From an uncultured Oscillospiraceae bacterium (lineage in GTDB: Bacteria > Bacillota > Clostridia > Oscillospirales > Oscillospiraceae): a DNA stretch of 64,000 nucleotides. This document shows, in pieces, positions 22,938 to 30,507 of this stretch. The stretch lies in NCBI GenBank assembly GCA_934591895.1, contig CAKTPP010000007.1, forward strand, positions 1-64,000, in the 5' to 3' direction. Both the position numbers and the translations under genes were made by a program. Below the pieces are notes generated by a model. It worked only from the letters and a program-made list of their open reading frames with translations. It searched no databases and was not told where the DNA came from. Position 1 is the stretch's first letter, and every line of letters begins with the position of its first letter.

Positions 22938-23597
22938 ATGCTGGACTGGGCTGAATACTACGGAAAATTTGATGAGTGGGCAACGGCCACGCAGATCAGC
23001 CGCCTCAGTGCGCTGACCTCCTACGGCCCCTCGGCTGAGGTGGCAGAGGTGGCGCAGGGGCTGATGGACGAAACGGCGGCCTCCCGCCTGATCCGCAGGG
23101 CGCTGGCGGCCGGTGTGCAGTTTACGGCGGGGGAGATCTGCGAGCTGGCGGATTGCTGCAATGCGGCGGTGATGAATGCGCTTTTGGAAAACGCGTCCTG
23201 CACCTTCACGCGCGAACAGCTCGAGGATCTCTATGGCTGCGTGGACGATGCGGTTCTGGAGCGGGCCGCGCGCAGGTGCCGCGTGAAGCTGTTTGAAGAA
23301 GAGGACGAAGAGGAAGAGAACGAAGAAAACGACGAGGAAGAGGAAGACGAGGACGGGGACTTTGAAGCGGAGCTTCCGCCGCCGGTGCGCCGGCGCGAGC
23401 CGAAGCCTGGCTTCTGTGCGCTGCTCGGCGCCGCCCTGCTCGGCACGCTGAGCGACGATGGGCACGGCGGGCGCTGCACCGGCGACTGCGCGCACTGCCC
23501 GCCGCACTTCGGCTATCGCTACGGCCGCTGGTACTATGGCCACGGCCATGTCTACGGCTGCGAATTCGGCGGAAACCGCGGCGACGGCTATGACTGA
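22938..23597 (+). CDS. Hypothetical protein with acidic low-complexity and Cys/His-rich tail
   Basis: Encodes 219 residues from ATG 22938 (GGAGG five bases upstream). The first 120 residues look helical. Residues about 117-140 are an almost pure Glu/Asp/Asn run (EEEDEEEENEENDEEEEDED). The C-terminal 60 residues are rich in Gly, Tyr, Cys and His (CTGDCAHCPPHFGYRYGRWY, then YGHGHVYGCEFGG) and may bind a metal. I do not recognise the family. It is cotranscribed with, or just upstream of, a SIMPL-domain gene. Confidence 0.55.
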   Translation: MLDWAEYYGKFDEWATATQISRLSALTSYGPSAEVAEVAQGLMDETAASRLIRRALAAGVQFTAGEICELADCCNAAVMNALLENASCTFTREQLEDLYGCVDDAVLERAARRCRVKLFEEEDEEEENEENDEEEEDEDGDFEAELPPPVRRREPKPGFCALLGAALLGTLSDDGHGGRCTGDCAHCPPHFGYRYGRWYYGHGHVYGCEFGGNRGDGYD

Positions 23598-23616
23598 ATG
23601 AATCTGGGAGGTACTT

Positions 23617-24276
23617 ATGAATCGGACGATCACCATCAAGGGCGTCGGCAGGCTGAGCCTGAAACCGGATCAGGTCGCGGTGTCTCTGAGCCTGGATACG
23701 ATTGACCCGGTCTATGAAAAGGCCATGAACGCGGCCACGGCAGAGCTTGCGCAGCTTCGCGCTGCGATCGCCGGTGTCGGTTTTGCCGAGGACGATCTGA
23801 AGACGGCGAGCTTCGATATCCATACGGCATATGAGAGCGACTGTGACAGCGACGGCAATTACCGCAGACACTTTGCCGGCTACCGCGTCACGCATGAGCT
23901 GAAGCTGGAGTTTGCCTATGATACGCAGAGCCTGTCCCGGACGCTCGGCGCGATCGCGGCGTGTGTCGCCGAACCGGAGCTGACCATCCGCTTCACGGTC
24001 AAGGACCGGGACGGCGTGAATGCGGCGCTTCTGGAGAGCGCCTGCATCAATGCAAAGCAGAAGGCGGAAATTTTGACCCGTGCCGCCGGCGTGACGCTCG
24101 GCACGCTCCTCTCGATCGATTATAACTGGGGCGAGCTGCACCTGTATTCGCCGACGAGCTGTTCGGTCGGAAGCGCCGACTTGGCAGCGACCTGCGGCGC
24201 GCCGGCGGATATGGAGATCGAACCGGACGATATCGACGTGAGCGACAGCGCGGTTTTCGTATGGGAGATCCGATGA
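23617..24276 (+). CDS. SIMPL-domain protein (DUF541)
   Basis: Encodes 219 residues from ATG 23617 behind GGGAGG. The SIMPL/YggE pattern is clear: ITIKGVGRLSLKPDQVAVSL at the N-terminus, a central AGYRVTHELKLEF strand, and ALLESACINAKQKAEILTRAAG near 150-170. Most relatives have a signal peptide, but this one lacks it and is probably cytoplasmic. The family is linked to oxidative stress and membrane processes, with no defined biochemical activity. Confidence 0.85.
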   Translation: MNRTITIKGVGRLSLKPDQVAVSLSLDTIDPVYEKAMNAATAELAQLRAAIAGVGFAEDDLKTASFDIHTAYESDCDSDGNYRRHFAGYRVTHELKLEFAYDTQSLSRTLGAIAACVAEPELTIRFTVKDRDGVNAALLESACINAKQKAEILTRAAGVTLGTLLSIDYNWGELHLYSPTSCSVGSADLAATCGAPADMEIEPDDIDVSDSAVFVWEIR

Positions 24277-24353
24277 GCTGCGCAGCGTTTGACCATTAAA
24301 AAACCGATGCTGGAGCAGTTGGGCGTCGGAATGCATGCTTCAGGAGGAAACCT

Positions 24354-25391
24354 ATGAAGGCACTGACCTACATCGAGCGCGGCCACTTTGCCGTGACGGA
24401 AAAGCCGAAACCGGTCGTGACCGACCCGCGCGACGCCGTTGTGCGCGTGACGCTTGGCTCGATCTGCACGAGCGACCTGCACATCAAGCACGGCTCCGTG
24501 CCCCGCGCCGTGCCGGGCATTACCGTCGGCCATGAGATGGTCGGCGTCGTGGAGTCCGTCGGCGCGCAGGTGAAGACCGTCCGTCCCGGCGACCGGGTGA
24601 CGGTGAACGTGGAGACCTTCTGCGGCGAGTGTTACTTCTGCCGCCGCGGCTGGGTGAACAACTGCACCGACCCCAACGGCGGCTGGGCGCTCGGCTGCCG
24701 CATCGACGGCGGGCAGACGGAGTTCGTGCGCGTGCCCTATGCCGACCAGGGACTGGACAAGATCCCGGACGGCGTTACCGATGAGCAGGCGCTGTTCGTC
24801 GGTGACATTCTGGCCACCGGCTTCTGGGCGGCGCGCATTTCGGAGATCACACCGGAGGACACAGTGCTCATCATCGGCGCAGGGCCGACGGGTGTATGTA
24901 CGCTGGCGTGCGTCCTGCTCAGGCAGCCCAAGCGCGTCATCGTCTGCGAGAAAGACCCGGCGCGCATTGCGCTCGTGCGCGAGCACTATCCGGACGTGCT
25001 GCTCTGCCGGCCGGAGGCATGTGAGGACTTTGTGCGCGCACACAGCGACCACGGCGGCGCGGATGTGGTGCTCGAGGTCGCGGGTGCGAAGGATACCTTC
25101 GAGCTTGCGTGGCGCTGCGCGCGTCCCAACGCCATCGTGACGGTGGTCGCCCTCTATGACGAGGCGCAGACGCTGCCGCTGCCGGATATGTACGGCAAGA
25201 ACCTCATCTTCAAGACCGGCGGCGTGGACGGCTGCGACTGTGCGCAGATCCTGCAGCTGATCGCACAGGGGAAGATCGACACCACGCCGCTCATCACGCA
25301 CCGCTTCCCGCTCAGCGAGATCGATGAGGCGTATCGCATCTTTGAAAACCGGCTCGACGGCGTCATCAAGGTGGCGATCACGGCGGAGTAA
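24354..25391 (+). CDS. Zinc-dependent alcohol dehydrogenase (MDR family)
   Basis: Encodes 345 residues. It has the catalytic zinc motif around SICTSDLH (Cys38) and VGHEMVG, and the structural zinc cluster CGECYFCRRGWVNNC. The Rossmann loop is IIGAGPTGVCTL (around 176-185). It oxidises or reduces an alcohol/aldehyde or polyol with NAD(P). Substrate cannot be told from sequence; the spacing resembles threonine or sorbitol dehydrogenase-type enzymes. RBS AGGAGG is nine bases upstream. A YjbR-family gene follows. Confidence 0.88.
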   Translation: MKALTYIERGHFAVTEKPKPVVTDPRDAVVRVTLGSICTSDLHIKHGSVPRAVPGITVGHEMVGVVESVGAQVKTVRPGDRVTVNVETFCGECYFCRRGWVNNCTDPNGGWALGCRIDGGQTEFVRVPYADQGLDKIPDGVTDEQALFVGDILATGFWAARISEITPEDTVLIIGAGPTGVCTLACVLLRQPKRVIVCEKDPARIALVREHYPDVLLCRPEACEDFVRAHSDHGGADVVLEVAGAKDTFELAWRCARPNAIVTVVALYDEAQTLPLPDMYGKNLIFKTGGVDGCDCAQILQLIAQGKIDTTPLITHRFPLSEIDEAYRIFENRLDGVIKVAITAE

Positions 25392-25412
25392 CGCAGTGGG
25401 GAGGGGCGCGCA

Positions 25413-25793
25413 ATGACCAGAGACGAGCTGCAGCGGTATATATTCGATCATTACAGCACCGAGCCGGACTATCCGTGGCCCGATGCGCCTCGCAACGCCG
25501 TGTTCCGGCACGGCAGCAACCGGAAGTGGTTCGCGCTGGTTCTGGACGTGCCGCGCTATAAGCTCGGTCTGCCCGGCACGCAGCCGATCGACGTCGTGAA
25601 CCTCAAATGCGACCCGGTCCTCATCGGCTCGCTGCGGGGTGAGCCGGGGATTTTTCCGGCCTACCACATGAACAAGGACAGGTGGCTCTCCGTGGCGCTC
25701 GACGGCAGCGCGGCGGACGATCAGCTCCGGCTGCTGCTGGAGCAGAGCTATACGGCGACGCTTCCGAGGCCGCGCAAAAGACGGCGGCGCTGA
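25413..25793 (+). CDS. MmcQ/YjbR family DNA-binding protein
   Basis: Encodes 126 residues with the CyaY-like fold pattern: LQRYIFDHYSTEPDYPWPD at the start, a central FRHGSNRKWFALVLDVPR and the KCDPVLIGSLRG...PAYHMNKDRWLSVAL stretch. The tail is basic (PRPRKRRRR). Family members are thought to bind DNA non-specifically, but their role is unclear. It follows the dehydrogenase by 21 bases and is closed by a bidirectional terminator. Confidence 0.85.
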   Translation: MTRDELQRYIFDHYSTEPDYPWPDAPRNAVFRHGSNRKWFALVLDVPRYKLGLPGTQPIDVVNLKCDPVLIGSLRGEPGIFPAYHMNKDRWLSVALDGSAADDQLRLLLEQSYTATLPRPRKRRRR

Positions 25794-25808
25794 CGGGCGG
25801 ACGGAACG

Positions 25809-25843
25809 AAAAAATCCTGCATTCGGAAATGCAGGATTTTTTC
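25809..25843 (+). terminator. Bidirectional terminator
   Basis: Fifteen-base arms (25809-25823 and 25828-25842) with A-rich and T-rich ends serve both the YjbR gene and the convergent deacylase gene. Confidence 0.85.
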
Positions 25844-25852
25844 TTGCCGGTT

Positions 25853-26416
25853 TCAGACCGGCTGCTCATATACCGGCAGGTCGACATACGTCGGCGCGTG
25901 CGCCAGCGCCGGGATGAGCACGTCGACGGCGTCCGCCATGCGCAGCTTGAGCGTGGATGTGTTGATGCACGGGTGGCAGCAGAGGTACGCATCGTCCAGT
26001 AGGTCGCGGTCGATGAGCAGTCGCACGCGCGCGTCGCGGTCGTTCATCAGGCCGAGCACGCTCACGGAGCCGGGCGTGATGTCCAGCAGCCCGAGCATAT
26101 GCTCCGGGGAGGCAAACGACAGCCGCGCGCTGCCGATCTGGTGTGAGAGATCCTTCGTGCGAAACGGCTTGTGCCCCGGCATCAGCAGCAGGTAAAACGC
26201 CGTCTGCTGCCGGTTCGTGAGAAAGAGATTCTTGCAGATCCCCGCGTCCAGCACCTGCTCCACGGCGGCGCAGGCCTCGATCGTGTCGGCGGCGTCGTGA
26301 TCGACGCGATCATAGCTCAGTCCCAGACGGTCGAGCAGGTCGTAGCAGCGCAGCTCCTTATCGAGCCGGCCCGCGTCCTCAGCCCGGCCGTGGTACACGG
26401 TTTGGTCAACAAACAT
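25853..26416 (-). CDS. Prolyl-tRNA deacylase-like protein (YbaK/ProX, PrdX type)
   Basis: Encodes 187 residues from ATG at 26416, behind AAGGAGTG. The YbaK fold is visible: LGLSYDRVDHDAADTIEACA, KNLFLTNRQQTAFYLLLMPG, SARLSFASPEHMLGLLDITP GSV-type, and the late VLIDRDL/HPCINTSTLKL block. PrdX/ProXp-ala proteins hydrolyse Ala- or Cys-tRNA-Pro made by error. It has its own promoter and a palindrome over the -10. Confidence in the family is high; the exact mischarged tRNA is not determined. Confidence 0.88.
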   Translation of the reverse strand: MFVDQTVYHGRAEDAGRLDKELRCYDLLDRLGLSYDRVDHDAADTIEACAAVEQVLDAGICKNLFLTNRQQTAFYLLLMPGHKPFRTKDLSHQIGSARLSFASPEHMLGLLDITPGSVSVLGLMNDRDARVRLLIDRDLLDDAYLCCHPCINTSTLKLRMADAVDVLIPALAHAPTYVDLPVYEQPV

Positions 26417-26447
26417 GGTGTCACTCCTTGAAAAGCAGTCTGCCGCT

Positions 26448-26476
26448 ATTATAGCGGCTTTGCGCCGCCGGTTCAA
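26448..26476 (-). promoter_or_regulatory. Promoter of the deacylase gene with palindrome over the -10
   Basis: On the reverse strand, TTGAAC (26476-26471) and TATAAT (26453-26448) with a 17-base spacer. A perfect inverted repeat, GCCGCTA-TTA-TAGCGGC (26442-26458), is centred on the -10 box and could be an operator. Confidence 0.65.
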
Positions 26477-26491
26477 GTCCTGCGCGGACGG

Positions 26492-26520
26492 TTGACACAT
26501 CGGGTCAAAATGAGTACAAT
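26492..26520 (+). promoter_or_regulatory. Sigma-A promoter of the HAD hydrolase gene
   Basis: TTGACA at 26492-26497 and TACAAT at 26515-26520 with a 17-base spacer, divergent from the deacylase promoter. Confidence 0.8.
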
Positions 26521-26554
26521 ATACACTGTGAAATTGTGCAGAAAGGAACGTTCC

Positions 26555-27379
26555 ATGGCCTATCAGCTCATTGCCGTCGATATGGACGGCACGTTGCTCA
26601 ACTCGAAAAAAGAGATCACCCCGCGCACGGCTGCCGCCGTGACGCAGGCACTTGCGCGCGGATACCATGTCGTCATGTCGACCGGGCGCTGCTACCGGCA
26701 GATTGCGCCGTATATGCGTCAGTTTCCGGCCATGCGCTATGCCATCACGTCCAGCGGTGCGGCCGTGGCTGACTGTGTGGAAAACCGCATCATCTCGTCG
26801 CAGAACATCGCTGCCGATACCGCGGCGGGCGTCATGCGTGCATTTGTCGGGCTCGACGGCTTTCCGATCATCTTTTCCAACGGCGAGGCCATTTATCGTC
26901 CGGAGCTGCTCAGCGACCCGCAGCGCTTCGGCATGGACGCCTATGTGGATAATTTCAGGGCCAACGGCACGGCTGCCGAGGAGATGGAGCGCAGGTTTCT
27001 CGCCGCGCCTTATCCGGTGGAGAAGCTCGACTTTTACTTTACGGACGCGGCCGAGCGCGCCAAGTTTCTCGCGCGTGTGCAGGGGACGAGCGCATGGGTC
27101 ATCCCGTGTGAGAGCGCGGGCGTGGAGGTCAACGCCGCCGGCGTCGACAAGGGCAGCGGCCTGCAGGCGCTGTGCCGGTGCCTGAACATCCCGGTCAGCG
27201 CGGCGATCGCCATCGGTGACTCGGAAAACGACTGCCCGATGCTGCGCGACGCGGGGCTGCCGCTCGCCATGGGCAACGCCATTGCCGATGTGAAGGCGGC
27301 GGCGCGGTATGTCATGCCCGACTGCGACCATGACGGCGTGGCCGAGGCGATCGAGCGCTTTCTGCTCGCGCAGCGTTGA
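26555..27379 (+). CDS. Cof-type HAD-IIB family hydrolase
   Basis: Encodes 274 residues from ATG 26555. HAD motifs are in order: DMDGTLLNS (motif I nucleophile Asp), STGR (motif II), the catalytic Lys in AAGVDKGSGLQAL and GDSENDCPML (motif IV). The cap is the C2B type of Cof phosphatases. These enzymes dephosphorylate sugar phosphates, flavin or pyridoxal phosphates; the substrate here is unknown. Its stop codon overlaps the -35 of the downstream Sir2 gene promoter. Confidence 0.9.
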   Translation: MAYQLIAVDMDGTLLNSKKEITPRTAAAVTQALARGYHVVMSTGRCYRQIAPYMRQFPAMRYAITSSGAAVADCVENRIISSQNIAADTAAGVMRAFVGLDGFPIIFSNGEAIYRPELLSDPQRFGMDAYVDNFRANGTAAEEMERRFLAAPYPVEKLDFYFTDAAERAKFLARVQGTSAWVIPCESAGVEVNAAGVDKGSGLQALCRCLNIPVSAAIAIGDSENDCPMLRDAGLPLAMGNAIADVKAAARYVMPDCDHDGVAEAIERFLLAQR

Positions 27380-27404
27380 CCCGCCGCGCGAAGCGTTGTA
27401 TGAT
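27376..27404 (+). promoter_or_regulatory. Sigma-A promoter of the Sir2 gene
   Basis: TTGACC at 27376-27381 and TATGAT at 27399-27404 with a 17-base spacer; the TGA stop of the preceding gene (27377-27379) is inside the -35. Confidence 0.65.
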
Positions 27405-27448
27405 AAAGTACGGCCGTTCGCGGCCAAATAATATGGGAGGCGGAGTTC

Positions 27449-28162
27449 ATGGATCACATTCAGCAGCTCAAACAGTGGATCGACGGCAGTGACCGGATCG
27501 TCTTTTTCGGCGGCGCCGGTGTCTCGACCGAGAGCGGCATTCCGGATTTTCGCAGTGTGGACGGCCTCTATAACCAGAAATATGACTATCCGCCCGAGAC
27601 GATCCTGAGCCACTCGTTTTTCATCGCGCATCCGGAGGAATACTACAAATTCCATCGGGACAAGCTCGTTGTGGACGGCGCAAAGCCCAACCGCGCGCAC
27701 TTGCGCCTTGCGGAGCTGGAGCGCGAGGGGAAGCTGCAGGCCGTCATCACGCAGAATATCGACGGGCTGCATCAGGCGGCCGGGAGCAGGAACGTGCTCG
27801 AACTGCACGGCAGCATCCACCGCTGCTACTGCATGCGCTGCGGCCGGCCGTACCCGGCGGAGCGCGTCAACCACGGTTCCGGCGTGCCGCACTGTGACTG
27901 CGGCGGCATCATCCGGCCGGACATCGTGTTTTACGAGGAATGTCTGGACGAGGACGTTTTGTCCAGATCCATCCGCTATATCCGCGAGGCGGAGGTGCTC
28001 ATCGTCGGCGGCACGTCGCTGGCCGTGTACCCCGCGGCGGGACTTTTGAATTACTATTCCGGGCATAAGCTGGTGCTCATCAACCGCAGCGCCACGCCGT
28101 ATGACGCGCAGGCGGATCTCATCATCCATGAGAAGATCGGCGAAGTCTTTGCTCAGGTATAA
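27449..28162 (+). CDS. NAD-dependent protein deacylase, Sir2 family
   Basis: Encodes 237 residues. Sirtuin signatures are GAGVSTESGIPDFRS (23-36), TQNIDGLHQ, catalytic His120 in LELHGS, zinc cysteines at 128, 131, 149 and 151, and GGTSLAVYPAAG near 190. It removes acyl groups from protein lysines using NAD+. It is the first gene of a run that continues with the glycosyltransferase and tmk. RBS GGGAGG precedes the start. Confidence 0.93.
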   Translation: MDHIQQLKQWIDGSDRIVFFGGAGVSTESGIPDFRSVDGLYNQKYDYPPETILSHSFFIAHPEEYYKFHRDKLVVDGAKPNRAHLRLAELEREGKLQAVITQNIDGLHQAAGSRNVLELHGSIHRCYCMRCGRPYPAERVNHGSGVPHCDCGGIIRPDIVFYEECLDEDVLSRSIRYIREAEVLIVGGTSLAVYPAAGLLNYYSGHKLVLINRSATPYDAQADLIIHEKIGEVFAQV

Positions 28163-28180
28163 CGGAGGAAACAGGGTTTC

Positions 28181-28921
28181 ATGCGAATTGATGTAATGGG
28201 CGTCGGGTTTGACAGCCTGACGATGGACGAAGCGGTCGCGCGTGCGCGTGACCTGATGGCGGAGCGGCGCGCGGCCTATGTGGTCACGCCGAATCCCGAG
28301 ATCGTGATGCGCTGCCGCGAGGATGCAGCGGCCATGCAGGCCGTGCAGAATGCGGATCTCGTGCTGGCCGACGGTATCGGCGTGATCTACGGCGCGAAGA
28401 TCCTCGGCACGCCGCTGCGCGCGAAGCTGCCGGGCATCGACTTTGCCGCGGCGCTCATGACGCAGATGGGGCGCGAGGGAAAGAGCGTGTTTTTGCTCGG
28501 CGCGAAGCCCGGCGTCGCCGACGCCGCCGGTGAGAAGATGCGCGAGCGGTTTCCCGGCCTTGTCATCGCCGGTACGAACGACGGCTATTTTCAGGACGAC
28601 GATCCCGTCGTGGAAAAGATCAACGCCGTGCAGCCGGATCTGCTGCTCGTGTGCCTCGGCGCACCAAAGCAGGAGCTGTGGATGCAGCGCAACGCCCCGC
28701 GTCTGCGCGTCGGCCTTATGGCTGGTCTCGGCGGCAGTCTGGACGTGTTTGCCGGCAACGTCAAGCGCGCACCGAAGTTTTTCCAGAAGCTCGGTCTCGA
28801 GTGGTTTTACCGGCTCATCAAGGAGCCGAAGCGCATCGGCCGCATGATGAAATTGCCGAAATTCCTGTTTGCGGCCATCGGCTGCAGACTGCGGGGGAAG
28901 AAACAGCATGGCGAAGGGTAA
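28181..28921 (+). CDS. WecG/TagA/CpsF family glycosyltransferase
   Basis: Encodes 246 residues. Family motifs are YVVTPNPEIVMRC, LADGIGVIYGAK, KLPGIDFAAAL, LLGAKPGVADAA and CLGAPKQELWM, with a C-terminal WFYRLIKEPKRIGRM tail. TagA adds ManNAc from UDP-ManNAc to undecaprenyl-PP-GlcNAc. The wecB and tagO homologues at 14756-17057 would provide the donor and acceptor, so the three together could build a teichoic-acid-type linkage unit. It overlaps tmk by 14 bases. Confidence 0.92.
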   Translation: MRIDVMGVGFDSLTMDEAVARARDLMAERRAAYVVTPNPEIVMRCREDAAAMQAVQNADLVLADGIGVIYGAKILGTPLRAKLPGIDFAAALMTQMGREGKSVFLLGAKPGVADAAGEKMRERFPGLVIAGTNDGYFQDDDPVVEKINAVQPDLLLVCLGAPKQELWMQRNAPRLRVGLMAGLGGSLDVFAGNVKRAPKFFQKLGLEWFYRLIKEPKRIGRMMKLPKFLFAAIGCRLRGKKQHGEG

Positions 28922-29576
28922 ACTGATCGTACTGGAGGGCATCGACGGCAGCGGAAAGTCCGCGCAGTACCGCCGCCTGTGTACGCGCTTTGACGAGGCG
29001 GGCATGGCCTACCATCATATTGTGTTTCCGCGCTACGACCAGGAGTCGTCGGCGCTGATCCGGATGTATCTCAACGGCGCGTTCGGCGCGCACCCGTCGG
29101 ACGTCAACGCCTATGCCGCGTCCACATTCTTCGCGGTCGACCGCTATGCGTCCTACCGCACCGACTGGGGCGAGATCTATGAAAACGGCGGTCTGATCCT
29201 CTCTGACCGCTACACGACCTCGAACGCCATCCATCAGGGCTCGAAGCTTCCGGAGGCGGAGCTGCCGGCGTTTTTTGACTGGCTGTATGATCTTGAGTAC
29301 GGCAAGATGGGTCTGCCGCGTCCGGATCTGGTGCTCTATCTGGACGTGGACCTGCCGACCTCGCTCAAGCGGATGCAGCACCGGCAGGAAAAGCACAACA
29401 CCAAGGCCGACATCCATGAGCAGGACGAGCACTATCTGGAAAACTGCCTGCGCATCGGCCGCCTTGCCGCCGCGCACTACGGCTGGACGGTCGTGCCGTT
29501 TATGAAGGACGGCGCAGAGCGCGAGCTCGAGGAAAAGCACGAGGAGATCTTCTCGATCATCCGCAGCGCCCTATGA
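28908..29576 (+). CDS. tmk: Thymidylate kinase
   Basis: Encodes 222 residues from ATG 28908 behind GGGGGAAG. It has the P-loop LEGIDGSGKS (around 8-17), ILSDRYTTSNAIHQ with the DRY-type motif, and a LID-like region (SLKRMQHRQEKHNTKADIHE). It phosphorylates dTMP to dTDP. Its start lies within the glycosyltransferase frame, and its stop overlaps the next start (ATGA at 29573), so three genes are coupled. The sequence is a little longer than E. coli Tmk. Confidence 0.9.
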   Translation: MAKGKLIVLEGIDGSGKSAQYRRLCTRFDEAGMAYHHIVFPRYDQESSALIRMYLNGAFGAHPSDVNAYAASTFFAVDRYASYRTDWGEIYENGGLILSDRYTTSNAIHQGSKLPEAELPAFFDWLYDLEYGKMGLPRPDLVLYLDVDLPTSLKRMQHRQEKHNTKADIHEQDEHYLENCLRIGRLAAAHYGWTVVPFMKDGAERELEEKHEEIFSIIRSAL

Positions 29577-30181
29577 GCATTTCCGGGGAAAAGGCCGCCC
29601 TGCGCGAGACGCTGCGCAGGCAGCTTGCGCAGAGCGATCCTGCGGACAATGCCGCATGCGATGTCGCCATCACGATGCAGGTGCTCGCGCTGCCGGAGTT
29701 TCAGGCGGCGGAGCGGGTTTTTGCCTATTGCAGTGTCGTGCCGGAGGTGGACACGCACGCCATTCTCGCACAGGCGCGCCGCCGCGGAAAGACGGTGGCG
29801 CTTCCGGTCTCGGAGGCCGGGGGGCAGATGTACTTTGCGCGCTATGACGGCGTGCTCGTGCCCGGCCGCTTCGGGATCCCGCAGCCGCCGCGCAGCGCAC
29901 CGGCGCTGCAGCCGCAGTCCGGCGACCTGATGCTTGTCCCGGCGCTCGCCTATGACCGCGCGGGGCGCAGGCTCGGACGCGGCGGCGGGTACTATGACCG
30001 CTTTCTTGCGCAGCTCGACTGCTGCACCGTGGGCCTCATCCGCGCGGCGTTTTTGCTCGACGTGCTGCCGGCGGCGTGGAACGATATGCCGGTCGCGGCC
30101 GTCATAACAGAGCAGGGCGTTTTGCGCCCGCAGGGAAAACCGGGGCTCCCGGAGGAGCCCCGATCCCTCACCGGCTGTTAG
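29573..30181 (+). CDS. 5-formyltetrahydrofolate cyclo-ligase
   Basis: Encodes 202 residues. The family pattern is present: EKAALRETLRRQL at the N-terminus, VPEVDTHAILAQARRRGKTVALP and the signature LVPALAYDRAGRRLGRGGGYYDRFL. It converts 5-formyl-THF to methenyl-THF in ATP-dependent folate recycling, which fits the neighbouring tmk in thymidylate metabolism. Its TAG overlaps the TAA of the small convergent gene at 30178. Confidence 0.93.
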   Translation: MSISGEKAALRETLRRQLAQSDPADNAACDVAITMQVLALPEFQAAERVFAYCSVVPEVDTHAILAQARRRGKTVALPVSEAGGQMYFARYDGVLVPGRFGIPQPPRSAPALQPQSGDLMLVPALAYDRAGRRLGRGGGYYDRFLAQLDCCTVGLIRAAFLLDVLPAAWNDMPVAAVITEQGVLRPQGKPGLPEEPRSLTGC

Positions 30182-30306
30182 CAGCCGCAGCCGCAGCCGT
30201 TGTTGCCGTTCTCGCAGCCGCAGCCGCCCCAGCCGCCGCAGCAGAAGAGCAGGATCAGAATGAGGATGATCCACAGACAGCTGTTGTTGTTATTTCCGCA
30301 GCACAT
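30178..30306 (-). CDS. Small Cys/Gly/Asn-rich membrane peptide (42 aa)
   Basis: Reading from the ATG at 30306 gives 42 residues beginning MCCGNNNNSCLWIILILILL and ending with a Cys/Gly/Asn-rich tail containing GGCGCENGNNGCGCGC. It has one hydrophobic stretch with cysteines on both sides. Small Gly- or Cys-rich hydrophobic proteins of this style are common among spore-coat-associated proteins (YjcZ-like) in Firmicutes, but no real homology can be claimed. A purine-rich GGAGAAAGGG precedes the start. A CATAAGATA box lies 120 bases upstream (30426-30434, reverse), similar to a sigma-K -10 (CATA-N3-TA). Confidence 0.6.
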   Translation of the reverse strand: MCCGNNNNSCLWIILILILLFCCGGWGGCGCENGNNGCGCGC

Positions 30307-30507
30307 AACCAAAACCCTTTCTCCGCGCAACGGATTTTTGCGCAGCCGGACCCCGCGCGGTGCATGGATCTGACGCGAAGCTTTCCGCATGAACGGACGA
30401 ACGGCGCCGTTTCCGCCCGTCGCCTTATCTTATGCCCCGAGGGAGAAGGGGGTTCCTGCGCCGCATGGCGGCAGGGACGTATTCCAAGTTGACAGGGAGA
30501 TCAAGCC

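Noticed and set aside
25853..29005. A 1050-codon reverse-strand open frame
   Set aside because: Only its last 188 codons (25853-26416) are a real gene; the rest is opposite-strand shadow of the HAD, Sir2 and glycosyltransferase genes, caused by GC-rich third positions.
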